This document shows, in pieces, positions 1 to 11,174 of a stretch of 64,000 nt of DNA. The translations under genes were made by a program, and so were the position numbers. Within the stretch, counting starts at the first letter, position 1, and each line of letters starts with the position of its first letter. The stretch is from Thunnus maccoyii (taxonomy: Eukaryota > Chordata > Actinopteri > Scombriformes > Scombridae): NCBI RefSeq assembly GCF_910596095.1, contig NC_056540.1, positions 24,248,501-24,312,500 of the forward strand, read 5' to 3'. A model generated the notes under the pieces. The model was given only the letters and a program-made list of their open reading frames with translations, was not told the origin of the DNA and did not search any database.

Positions 1-141
1 TCTTTCTCACAACATCGTGCCTAACATAGCACTCGTGCATGGTCTTGGCGCTGAGCTTTTCCCGGCTAGCATAGCACGTAGTTGAATGAGGCCGCCCCCC
101 ATCTGCTTCCCTAACGGTGGGAAGAGAGGCAGGGGTGCCAG

Positions 142-170
142 CTGAACGAGTGCTTTCTGCACTCGTTCAG
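142..170. repeat. Perfect 12-bp inverted repeat present only in unit A
   Basis: CTGAACGAGTGC, loop TTTCT, GCACTCGTTCAG. In unit B (about 8438-8452) the second arm and loop are missing. Confidence 0.85.
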
Positions 171-679
171 AGGCTGTGCACTCTTACTCAGCCTCTGTGA
201 TGAGCTGAATGAAGCAGGCTGGGCCGCTATCATCACAGTGTCATGGAGGGCCTGAGAGGTGGTAGAGGGAAGGGTGGAGGATTTTGCTCTTTGATGGAAA
301 ATGTCATTTGTTTTATTAAAACATTTTCAACACAGCAGAACACATGAACATGAACAGTGGTGGGAGGGGCCAGTGAACTCCACTGACACATTCAGGTGGG
401 GCGCTGTTGAACAGAACCCATGCTGATATGATGCTCTCTCCCACTGACAGTCACTTCAGTGCTGCTGCTCTCCCTACATGCAGGGCTTCTGTGTGGGACT
501 GTCGGCATTTTTCATTCTGGCATGGGCCGCTCCACGGTTACGGACAGCAGAGGGAAGGAGGGAACAGAAAGGGGAGGGAAGAGAGATGAAAGGAAGGGAA
601 GGAGTGGCTACCAAGTCAAAGTTGACTTAATCCATATGTACACATGATAATTCACCAATCTCTCTGTCTCCTCTCTCTC

Positions 680-744
680 TTTCTCCCTCCCTCTCTCTCT
701 CTCTCTCTATATATATATACACATATATATATGTGTGTGTGTGA

Positions 745-817
<73 letters not shown>

Positions 818-820
818 CAT
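680..820. repeat. (CT)n/(TA)n microsatellite
   Basis: A (CT)n run to about 708 followed by a (TA)n run to about 810. Unit B has the matching tract at 8962-9123, with an added (TG)n block at 9039-9058. Confidence 0.95.
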
Positions 821-1671
821 TTGGTGTGAATGCAGCCTTACAAAGACAAAAACTAATGACACTTTTCAGTGGTCCTAAACAACAACCAAATATACATAAG
901 CCTATGACAAGTATCAACAGTATGAGCTGGGATGTTTCAACATGGACAACTGACCATCAATGTAGCAGGTTACTGTTAACATATAACTTTAATTATTCTG
1001 TCATAATGTGTTAAAGAAGTTTGTGATGCTATCTATCCAGATATGCTAACTATCCAGGCTGCTTACAAGATTAGTGAAGGTTATTACTTGTTTACCATTA
1101 ACCCTGCAGTGTTTTTTTCAGTACAGTTAATATCAGATTTACCAAGAACCCCCGAACTCTGACCACCTGACCTCAAACAAACGCCTACAGGAATGCAGTT
1201 TCTTTTGCCTGTATTTAGTCATAAGCTCTATTTTCATATTCATATCTCATGGTCACAGGTTGCCATTTGTCATTTGTGATAGGTTGCTAAGCTTCAAGAG
1301 GGCAGGTCTTATCTAATATGTGTCTGTCACATATTAGAGAGCAGACACCAGGAGATGAGAGTAGAGATATGGACGTATGAGAATGGCATGCTACTGTTTG
1401 AAGCAACTTTTGGTCTAGTTTCTGTCTGCGTCTATTTGTTAATCTAAATGAACTGAAACCAACACTGAACTCAGTGCATCAATAGCAACACAGGAAGAGG
1501 GTCACGTAGTCGAGTGAGGCCCAGATCCTGTTGTTGGCAATCAAGGCTTTTAGTATTTTGGAGTGGTAGTAACCGGTACAGCCGTAAGACTTAGCAGTGA
1601 TTGAAACCAAGTATTTGCAGTCTTCACATTATCAGGGATCATCATCATTACCATTGAATTGCATCATACAC

Positions 1672-2080
1672 AATGACTGTTACGCGCATAAAACGAAGGA
1701 AATACTTCCACAGGCAGTTCAAAACCAGTTTGTCTCATATGTTCCGCGACCATGGCTATTGTGAAGTGCCTTTACAGACAAAGTACAAATCTTTTGAGCA
1801 AACACAGTGTGAGCAGCACATTTAGCAGCAGTAGCAGCAGTGAGTCAACTGTTGTGTCTACACAGGAGGCGTTCAGGTACATGGTGGAGTGTAGGTCACG
1901 CGCGTTTTGGAAGCGCTCAGAACACAATACATAATGACTGTAGTTATGCGCCTAAAACAAAGTAAATACTTCCAACGGGCAGTTCAAAACCAGTTTGTCT
2001 CTTATGATCCGAGAATGTGGCGATTGTGGAGCGCCCCGACAGACAAAGCACAAATCTTTGGAGCAAACATACCCACTATG
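1672..2080. repeat. Internal direct repeat of about 135 bp (also in unit B near 9980-10370)
   Basis: 1672-1805 and 1930-2080 share cacaatgact, the aaatacttcca motif and ggcagttcaaaaccagtttg, separated by a serine-codon-like agcagcagtagcagcag stretch. Unit B keeps the structure but a 14-bp indel changes the frame. No protein family recognised. Confidence 0.6.
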
Positions 2081-3001
2081 CCTTCCAGACAGAAAATAGA
2101 AACATTTTAAGAGACCAATACGATTGATCCACTTCATTTTAGGATGCACATTGTTTTATTTTTTAAATGCAGCCCTTATTTTACTTGAAATGAGAAAAGA
2201 ATATCTATTTACTGTCAGAGTATTAATTATTTATAACATCTGTATATAATATAATGTTAGTTCTTTCATGTTGTTGGTGTATATACTCATTCACACCTCA
2301 CATCAACTGTGTTAATTTTTCTATGCTTTGAATTAGCGGCTGGAAGCCAAGCAATCGGCCCGTTCTGAACAGACACTGCACTAGTTCATCATTAAACAAG
2401 ACATTCAGTCAGTCAGTCAAACTTTATTAAACTAGAGGCAAACTACACTGATTGTGATTTTTAAAATAAACACATCATGGCTAAAATTAAGATAGATGAG
2501 AATGTAAAAAAGATGTAAAAAAGTGTTTGGGAAAGAATAGTGCAGTAAAGGTTAAACGTTGTGTTCTTAATTTAATCATTAGTTTGGTATCTGTTGTCAT
2601 AATGTATATTTCTTAATTAAGAAGAAAGCACAGCTACACAACCACCAATTCATTTTAATGCAATACTTTGGCATGGCATTGAAACAGATGTGGGTCATGG
2701 AGGAAATTAATAGACTTAAAAATACGAAATATACACTCTGATAAAAACTCACACAATAAAACAAACATTCATAGATGTGGGACACCTACTCTATAGGTCT
2801 ATCACCAAGAACTCATTTCCTTAAACATATACAGTATATACATGTATAAATGAAATGGCAAAAGTAAATATAATACATGTTGCAGATTATCAACAAAAAA
2901 AAAAAATTCACCAACTCAAGAGCTGAATGTGTACATCAGTATATCTCCCACACAATGTGCCATACAAACATTATATAAGCATCAAATTTGTGTTTAGACT
3001 G

Positions 3002-4652
3002 TTAATTCAACCTGAGAGCACTGGCATCAGTGTAGATGATATCTTCCTCTGCAGTTTTTCTATCCCTTGTCCTGGATTTGCGAGATTTGCTTATGAAGGT
3101 TGGTGCAGAATAAACCAATGAGTCCTCGTCTCTCTGAGTATAATATAAAACATATAAGAAATATATGTCTCAAAAGTGAAATAGAAGATGTCAAAATTTA
3201 TTTAGAGAGAAAAACATATTGATAAGCTTTCCAGCTACATTTTATGCTTGTATACCTTACCTGCCAACTTTGCTGAACACCACTGGCTGCAGTATTTGTG
3301 TGCAGATCAACTGCAGCTGTATTATAAAATAAAAACACAACACTCATAAGAATCATGTGAATCTAATTTTGCCAAATATGTTTGATTAATCAATGTATGA
3401 GTGACTTCTCTTACTGTTACAACAGTCACAAGATTTTTTCTTGATTTTCTTGATTGAATAAATGAGAACGACTATAACAATCAGACTGAGAGCCAGAGCA
3501 GCACACAGCAGAAAGAGAACTGTATTGTCCTTCTGCAAATCACAGATGTTGACTGCTGAAACAGTATGAAAAGGTGCAAATAATGAAAGTTTAGAACGAA
3601 TAAAGGTGTAATTAATTATTTTTTTAAATTATTATTTATGTTATTTAATAAGATGTTAAAGTACATTAAGGATACAAACTAGACATAAATAGGGTAATTC
3701 CCACATTAGATAGAAATATTGTTTGATGCAGTTACCTTCAGTGTTGAGTTTTGTTCCATTTCTACTCAGTGTCTCCCCACATGTGGTCACAGCACAGTAG
3801 TGAGTCCCAGTATCAGAGCTGCTGACATTGTTCCTGGAGAAGTCGTAGACGCATTTCTGTAAAGACTGAATGTCAAGACTCTTCTCACTTCGATCATTAC
3901 TGTTTTCATGAGTATAAATAAAGCTGGCGTTAAATTTATCCAAACTGGCACTGAACCAGTAAACACTGTGTTCTTCTAGACATGTTTTGTTTGCCGAGAG
4001 GACTGAACACTGGAGAGTCACAGAGTCTCCTGGACGCACTGGCTCAGATGGAGGGACTGTGGTGATATCTGTATCTGGTCTTGGTCCTTGGAAATTGAAA
4101 AAAGGATAAAAACTTCAAAGATTAATTTATATGTTCAAGTCTGGAAATTTTATGTAAATTACGATAGACGCTTTGATGTATTTACCTTCAACTTTTAGAT
4201 GTGTTCCTCTCAAAAATATCAACTCTTGTTGTGGTGTTGTCACACAATAGTAAACTCCAGTATCACTAAGCTTTGCTTGAGTAATACGCAGAACAAATTT
4301 TCCAGATTCTCGTTTGGCTGTAATGCGAGGATCATCCTCAGAGCCATATGGTCTTCCGAAGACCTGAGGCACATTTCCAGAAACAAGTTTGATCCAAAGC
4401 AAGGTTTCAGCGAACTTGCGGGGACATGTCATTGTCACATAACGTCTAACACCAACAGTCTGTGTCTCATAGATCCAATCGTCTGCACATCCTGAGAAGA
4501 CATTAAACAAGAATCATATACACTGTCTCCTAAGTTACTGTAAGAAGATGACAATACTTTAAATATACTGTATATCTGGAGTAAATCTGACCTTTCTACA
4601 TATACTTACGCCCAACTCTGTGCATTAGCAGTAAATAAAGTATGATCAGCAT
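3002..4652 (-). CDS. NITR-like receptor 1 (V + I Ig domains, TM, degenerate ITIM tail)
   Basis: Six exons on the minus strand: 4652-4610 signal peptide, 4491-4186 V-type Ig, 4086-3736 I-type Ig, 3555-3415 transmembrane, 3316-3261 and 3133-3002 tail. All introns are GT-AG, phases 1,1,1,1,0, giving 342 aa with no internal stop. Residues 15-116 form the V domain (TCPR cysteine, LLWIKL tryptophan, DTGVYYC). Residues 117-233 are the I domain, with extra cysteines (KTC, KCVY, TTC) and CAVTTCGE, a NITR hallmark. The J-like F-G of the I domain is replaced (SRNGTKL). The TM (FLLCAALALSLIVIVVLIY) has no charged residue and is followed by KKKSCDCCN, a possible palmitoylation site. Tail tyrosines LVYSAP and IIYTDA miss the ITIM consensus at +3, so signalling sign is uncertain. 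Family membership is established-knowledge recognition; ligand is unknown. It is the older-position copy of the tandem pair with 11175-12825. Confidence 0.88.
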
Positions 4653-4759
4653 TTTCCTGTTAATCCACTTGAGACTGCAGTTAAATCATACTGTATTAGA
4701 AGAGGATTCGCCTCAATGTAATCATATCAAGTGGGAGGGAACAATTTCAGAGCAACCTG

Positions 4760-4764
4760 ATTGG
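4760..4764 (-). promoter_or_regulatory. CCAAT box of receptor 1
   Basis: CCAAT on the minus strand, about 108-112 bp upstream of the ATG at 4652, in a block conserved at the 11175, 61685 and 46.3-kb copies (gggagggaacaattt next to it). No clear TATA box is visible. Confidence 0.5.
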
Positions 4765-5169
4765 CCTCTAACTACGTTGATGTTTCACTGTACCACAGTG
4801 GAAATAATCTTGACTAGCTTTCAAAACACATGACACAAAACCAGCATGAACCCCTCTCATCTCATATTTGATTCTCATTGTGGGTTTCTATAACTGCCAC
4901 TTACAGTAAACATGACAGATCTTTTGTTTACAATATCTCTGCTGTAAATATAAGGTACAAAAACAAAAGAAAGTTTTTTTTAAATATCATGGCTCTTATT
5001 TCACTTGATCTTGATGTGAAATAATCTCCCACTGTCAATATATAGATGGACTTTTCTGCTGATAGGCTTGTGTGAAAATGCCATCCAAGCTGTTGAAGCC
5101 ACACACAAATATTTCCAACTTAAATATCATTTTATCCTGTGGGGTCATGTATCAAGTATATGTGCCCCA

Positions 5170-5520
5170 TTTCCCTTAAAGGGGAACTCCACCAATTTTA
5201 CACATCAAAGTCTGTTTACATGTGTTGGGGAGTACTACTTCATGAGTGAAAAAAGTTTGTATAAAAAGCGTTTTGTGGCTGCAGGGGATGCTTCACAGAG
5301 TTTCATAAATTACCTCAAGTAATGTCACTTGAGTCAGCATCAGTTGGGGCTGAAGACTACTAGGTTTGAAAATGAAAAAATTCTCAGGCTGTGGAGTTAG
5401 AAAGAAGTGAGTTTACCAGGCCTCTGTAGCCAGCTGCTCATCTCTGCTTGAGCCTAGTGGCTAAAGGCTACATTAACCACTACTTGCATAATGCACCCTG
5501 ATCTGCACAGTCAAGTGAAT
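5170..5520. repeat. Teleost dispersed repeat pieces (second copy 13345-13690)
   Basis: cccttaaaggggaactccac leads one widely dispersed teleost element; a second block near 5420-5500 (gagcctagtggctaaaggct) looks similarly repetitive. Both recur in unit B because of the tandem duplication. The rest of 4765-7360 holds no gene I can identify. Confidence 0.5.
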
Positions 5521-6376
5521 CAAGTCAATTTGCATTGTGGGTAATGTAGGCATGAGGTTTTGACAAGGACGACAAATGTATGGAATAAAAAATACGATAT
5601 CTCTGGTTGTGCTGCATCAATTGTCATCCTTTTTTTTAACTATCCGTCGAGAGTCTGATAATGTTATGAGTGCAATACTAAATCAATGGATTACTCTTTT
5701 AGCACAATACAGTACATTGTACTGTTTTGTACGTATTGCTCTGTCTCACTGTCATTCACTGTAGCACTACCATATTTATGGGGGGATGTGACCTGGTTTC
5801 TAAAATCCCTGAAATAGATTGTCTGAATTTATTGTCTTGATTTTGAGTCTTTTCACAAACACCCAAGATTACATCAATGATGAAGACAATGTTGACTTCA
5901 AATGTTTGATGCCATTTTTTACAGCATAGTTAAGACATGGTTAAGGTGAAGCAACTGCATGTTTTGATCTGAGAGAGGGAGGTGAATCTGGGAGAAAGCC
6001 CAATTAAATTCAGCGAATAAAGAATCAGGGCCGAAATGTGAACTCAAGACCTTGCTGCTGTGAGGCAGCATGTTTATGACAGAGAGACTAGACTAGAAGC
6101 TTTTCACTTAGAGTAAAAATACCAACTTAATTAACATAAAGAAAACCTTGGCTAACTCACTGGTGAACACCCTAGTCAGAACAGGAACACACATTGCTCT
6201 CTCTTTGACCTTACAGTCACCCTGACGCTGCATAAGACAAATACACAGTGAAATACAGAGAGAGTGCACAGAGGAGAAGTAACAGTTACAAAATTCAAAA
6301 GTCCTGTGATGAATACTTTTATGTGCTTTGTGTCCTGCTTTGTACTTTATACTTTACCCTTGCGCACGCATGCACA

Positions 6377-6412
6377 ACCACATACACACACACAAACACA
6401 CAAACACACACG
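6377..6412. repeat. (CA)n microsatellite, conserved in module flanks
   Basis: The same flank carries (CA)n tracts at 14563-14597, 31879-31930 and 43850-43880, so the tract predates the duplications. Confidence 0.85.
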
Positions 6413-7360
6413 CTTAGTTACAGTTTGTTTACTGGAACAATGTATGGAAAGTTTAGTATTATTGTGGTTCCTCTTTTAAAATAAGTTGTGAATTCAAAAG
6501 GGGCTCTTCTTCCTGTCCCACTCTCAGTCTGAAGTCTGAGCACAACTGAGCACAACTGTTTGACCTGTTCATCAAGGCAAATGCAATAACATTACATGAT
6601 TGTATCATCACAACCATTTACAGGAGTAGACAGGGGTTTTTGCTTTTTAATGATAGTTGCTGTGAGAAGATGCCACAAGGATCTGGATGAGACCATCATT
6701 CTTTTGAATGAGACAATTGTGAAAGTGCTGACGCAAGTGGTCTGGCAAAAAAGCTGAACCTGGCCAACCTTCCAGGGCTGTAAAATCCTTCATCATTGCA
6801 TCACATTACAAAAATTCTTGTTGCTTACAAAATTGAAGATACATTTAGTTATCACGCATGGGTCGCAAGTATGATGGTGTTTTGATAAGTGAAATGTGTC
6901 CAAATTAAAGAGAGAGGGAATGTTGCAAATTTCAGCTTGCATATTGCACACTTTGTGAAATGAACTCCAGGACTGTATTTCATCATCTCTCTGTTATCTA
7001 AAGCAACACACCTGCACTAACCCCCTGCTTTTTTTAATGCAAGGCTGTTTTCCGTATGAATGCCCACTTACTGGCACATCTTCAATATCAAGCACCTCCA
7101 CTTCACTTACCCTTCATAAAACCATGGAACCAAAAGGTAAAATACACGGTCATAATAACTCTCTGAAGTCAGCGTAATCAGCAAGGCTGTCATCACCAAG
7201 TGTTGTCTCCTAACTCCCAAAAACCCTCATGACAGGAGGAAACAGCTGTTGCATATACTTTAACAGTGGCATGAATCAGCCCCTTTTCAACCAGATATTG
7301 TAGAAAACCTTTCTCACTGCACATGTCAGGAGGTCTAATCTCCTTTACTCATACCAGCGT

Positions 7361-7960
7361 TTGAATCCCAATCACTTTGCTTGTAGCAAGCAATGGTGGA
7401 TCCTGCTCTCCCTGCCTGGACTGGTCTTCACCATCTGTCTGTCAGCCTGTCCCTCTCAGGAGCCAAGTCTCGAGAGATTGGCCCAATGTGGGCAGCGCAC
7501 CTATCAAGCCGGCCTCCTGCGACAGAGCCCCCCAAACTTGAAGGATGGGCCAGGGCTGGGCTGCCAACATCTGGGTCATCTCTGCTTACCACAGCACTGA
7601 ATGGAGTCAGTCCAGGGCTATCAGGATGACTGATAGCTGCTCTTGTCTCACTCTTTCCAACAGAGGGGGAATGAGACAAAGAGGAGTAAAGATGTAAAGC
7701 AGCCTCTCGGCCAAGGCGCACATGCAAACGCATCCACCCCCAGGGATGGATCCTCTTGGAGGAGAACCAGAGCGGGCAGTGGGTGTTGTTTTGACTGGAA
7801 AACAGGTCCACATCCACTCTCCTGAACCGGTTCCAAATTTGCTGCACCACCTCGGGGTGCAGCCCCCACTTGTTTGCCAGAGGGCTGCCTCTTAACGTGA
7901 AGTCGGCACCCCTGAGTGAAACAGACATGACGTCTCCTCTCCTTGGTTTGTGTGCGAGCC
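7361..7960 (-). mobile_element. DIRS-like retroelement fragment (RNase H / start of tyrosine recombinase)
   Basis: Minus-strand translation contains LHPEVVQQIWNRF and VDLFSSQNNTHCPLWFS, which I recognise from the RNase H region of DIRS elements, followed by a degenerate stretch matching the fragment at 18170-18928. Frameshifts and a stop are visible. Sequence from 7960 to 8313 has no recognisable product and may belong to the same element. Its orientation is opposite to the 18-kb fragment. Confidence 0.65.
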
Positions 7961-8961
7961 TGTTGCTTTACTCCTTAAGGGGGAGATAATGCTGCTGGCC
8001 ACGCCATCATTAACCCGAGAAATAAGCTGTGTGTGCTGGTCCCATGAGGGATGACGACAAGATCAGCGGGAGACAATGTTGACACTAAGTAGACATGTAG
8101 TGTCCTCTCCCCGCCCAATGTGTGTGCACAAAGCTTTATTCCTCAGTGAAGAGGTAACATTGCTAGATGCATCATCATTAGATGCATCACCGTTAGACTC
8201 ATCACCATTAGCTGGAGAGATGAGCTGTGCTAGCTGGTCTAATAGATGATGCCAGGGAGCACAGTGAGAGACAGATCTGCTTCTCTGTGTCACTGTGTCG
8301 GGTGGGATGTGTTTCTTTCTCACAACATCGTGCCTAACATAGCACTCGTGCATGGTCTTGGCGCTGAGCTTTTCCCGGCTAGCATAGCACGTAGTTGAAT
8401 GAGGCCGCTCCCCATCTGCAGAGAGGCAGAAGTGCCAGCTGAACGAGTGAGGCTGTGCACTCTTACACAGCCTCTGTGATCAGCTGGATGAAGCAGGCTG
8501 GGCCGCTATCATCACAGTGTCATGGAGGGCCTGAGAGGTGGTAGAGGGAAGGGTGGAGGATTTTGCTCTTTGGTGGAAAATGTCATTTGTTTTATTGAAA
8601 CATTTTCAACACAGCAGAACACATGAACATGAACAGTGGTGGGAGGGGCCAGTGAACTCCACTGACACATTCAGGGGGGTGCTGTTGAACATAACCCGTG
8701 CTGATATGATGCTCTCTCCCACTAACAGTCACTTCAGTGCTGCTGCTCTCCCTACATGCAGGGCTTCTGCGTGGGACTGCCGGCATTTTTCATTCTGGCA
8801 TGGGCCGCTCCACGGTTACGGACAGCAGAGGGAAGGAGGGAACAGAAAGGGGAGGGAAGGGAGATGAAAGGAAGGGAAGGAGTGGCTACCAAGTCAAAGT
8901 TGACTTAATCCATATGTACACATGATAATTCACCAATCTCTCTGTCTACTCTCTCTCTTTC

Positions 8962-9066
8962 TCCCTCTCTCTCTCTCTCTCTCTCTCTGTATATATATAT
9001 ATATATATGTATATATCAAAATTCTCACAGAAATTCACTGTGTGTGTGTGTGTGTGTGAATTTATG

Positions 9067-9123
<57 letters not shown>
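8962..9123. repeat. (CT)n/(TA)n/(TG)n microsatellite
   Basis: Counterpart of 680-820 in unit B. The open frames that cross it are artefacts of repeat translation. Confidence 0.95.
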
Positions 9124-9127
<4 letters not shown>

Positions 9128-11174
9128 TTGGTGTGAATGCAGCCTTACAAAGACAAAAACTAATGACACTTTTCAGTGGTCCTGAACAACAACCAAATAC
9201 ACATAGGCCTATGACAAGTATCAACAGTATGAGCTGGGATGTTTCAACATGGACAACTGACCATCAATGTAGCAGGTTACTGTGAACATATAACTTTAAT
9301 TATTATGTCATAATGTGTTAAAGAAGTTTGTGATGCTATCTATCCAGATATGCTAACTATCCAGGCTGCTTACAAGATTAGTGAAGGTTATTACTTGTTT
9401 ACCATTAACCCTGCAGTGTTTTTTTCAGTACAGTTAATATCAGATTTACCAAGAACCCCCGAACTCTGACCACCCGAACTCAAACAAACGCCTACAGGAA
9501 TGCAGTTTCTTTTGCCTGTATTTAGTCATAAGCTCTATTTTCATATTCATATGTCATGGTCACAGGTTGCCATTTGTCATTTGTGATAGTTGCTAAGCTT
9601 CAAGAGGGCAGGTCTTATCTAATATTTTTCTGTCACATATTAGAGAGCAGACACTAGGACATGAGAGTAGAGGTATGGACGTATGAGAATAGCATGCTAC
9701 TGTTTGAAGCAACTTTTGGTTTAGTTTCTGTCTGCGTCTATTTGTTAATCTAAATGAACTGAAACCAACACTGAACTCAGTGCATCAATAGCGACACAGG
9801 AAGAGGGTCACGTAGTCGAATGAGGCCCAGATCCTGTTGTTGGCAATCAAGGCTTTTAGTATTTTGGAGTGGTAGTAACCGGTACAGCCATAAGACTTAG
9901 CAATGATTGAAACCAAGTATTTGCGGTCTTCACATTATCAGGGATTATCATCATTACCATTGAATTGCATCATACACAATGACTATTACGCGCGTAAAAC
10001 GAAGGAAATACTTCCACAGGCGGTTCAAAACCAGTTTGTCTCATATGTTCCAAGACCGTGGCTATTGTGAAGTGCCTCTACAGACAAAGTACAAATCTTT
10101 TGAGAAAACACAGCGTGAGCAGCACATTTAGCAGCAGTAGCAGCAGTGAGTCAACTGTTGTGTCTACACAGGAGGCGTTCAGGTACATGGTGGAGTATAG
10201 GTCACCGCTCAGAACACAATACATAATGACTGTAGTTATGCGCCTAAAACAAAGTAAATACTTCCAACGGGCAGTTCAAAACCAGTTTGTCTCTTATGAT
10301 CCGAGAATGTGGCGATTGTGGAGCGCCACGACAGACAAAGCACAAACCTTTGGAGCAAACATACCCACTATGCCTTCCAGACAGACAATAGAAACATTTT
10401 AAGAGACCAATACGATTGATCCACTTCATTTTAGGATGCACATTGTTTTATTTTTTAAATGCAGCCCTTATTTTACTTGAAATGAGAAAATTTATTTACT
10501 ATCAGAGCATTAATTATTTATAACATCTGTATATAATATAATGTTAGTTCTTTCATGTTGTTGTTGTCATCATTAAACAAGACATTCAGTCAGTCAGTCA
10601 AACTTTATTAAACTAGAGGCAAACTACACTGATTGTGATTTTTTAAAATAAACACATCATGGCTAAAATTAAGATAGATGAGAATGTAAAAAAGATGTAA
10701 AAAGGTGTTTGGGAAAGAATAGTGCAGTAAAGGTTAAACGTTGTGTTCTTAATTTAATCATTAGTTTGGTATCTGTTGTCATAATGTATATTTCTTAATT
10801 AAGAAGAAAGCACAGCTACACAACCACCAATTCATTTTGATGCAATACTTTGGCATGGCATTGAAACAGATGTGGGTCATGGAGGAAATGAATAGACTTA
10901 AAAATACAAAATATACACTCTGATAAAAACTCACACAGTAAAACAAATATTCATAGATGTGGGACACCTACTCTATAGGTCTATCACCAAGAACTCATTT
11001 CCTTAAACATATACATTATATACTTGTATAAATGAAATGGCAAAAGTAAATATAATACATGTTGCAGGTTATTTAACATTCACCAACTCAAGAGCTGAAA
11101 TGTGTACATCAGTATATCTCCCACACAATGTGCCATACAAACATTATATCAGCATCAAATTTGTGTTTAGACTG

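Larger units (their letters stand above)
1..6799. repeat. Segmental duplication unit A (contains receptor 1)
   Basis: Near-identical to 8314-14998, including gene, introns, flanks and microsatellites. It differs by indels: A has about 115 bp at 2277-2392 absent from B (with a teleost-repeat-like end, gctggaagccaagcaatcgg) and a 29-bp hairpin at 142-170 that B lacks. The copy probably extends left beyond the window. On the right the match breaks off near 6800, just before the fossil intron present in B. The 1-3001 part holds no recognisable gene. Confidence 0.9.

Noticed and set aside
644-829. Small frames over (TA)n and (CT)n tracts, also 8946-9285
   Set aside because: They are translations of microsatellites.
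1752-2110. Serine-rich frames conserved in both tandem units (also 10058-10402)
   Set aside because: A 14-bp indel changes the frame between the copies, and there is no recognisable family, splice structure or start context; conservation is explained by the recent duplication.
3910-4086. Reading the I-domain frames as single-exon genes starting at internal methionines (for example the frame 3656-4039)
   Set aside because: Acceptor and donor sites in correct phase show these are internal exons; the apparent ends run into introns.
7393-7629. Plus-strand frames in the 7.4-7.9 kb region
   Set aside because: They are shadows of the minus-strand DIRS-like fragment.
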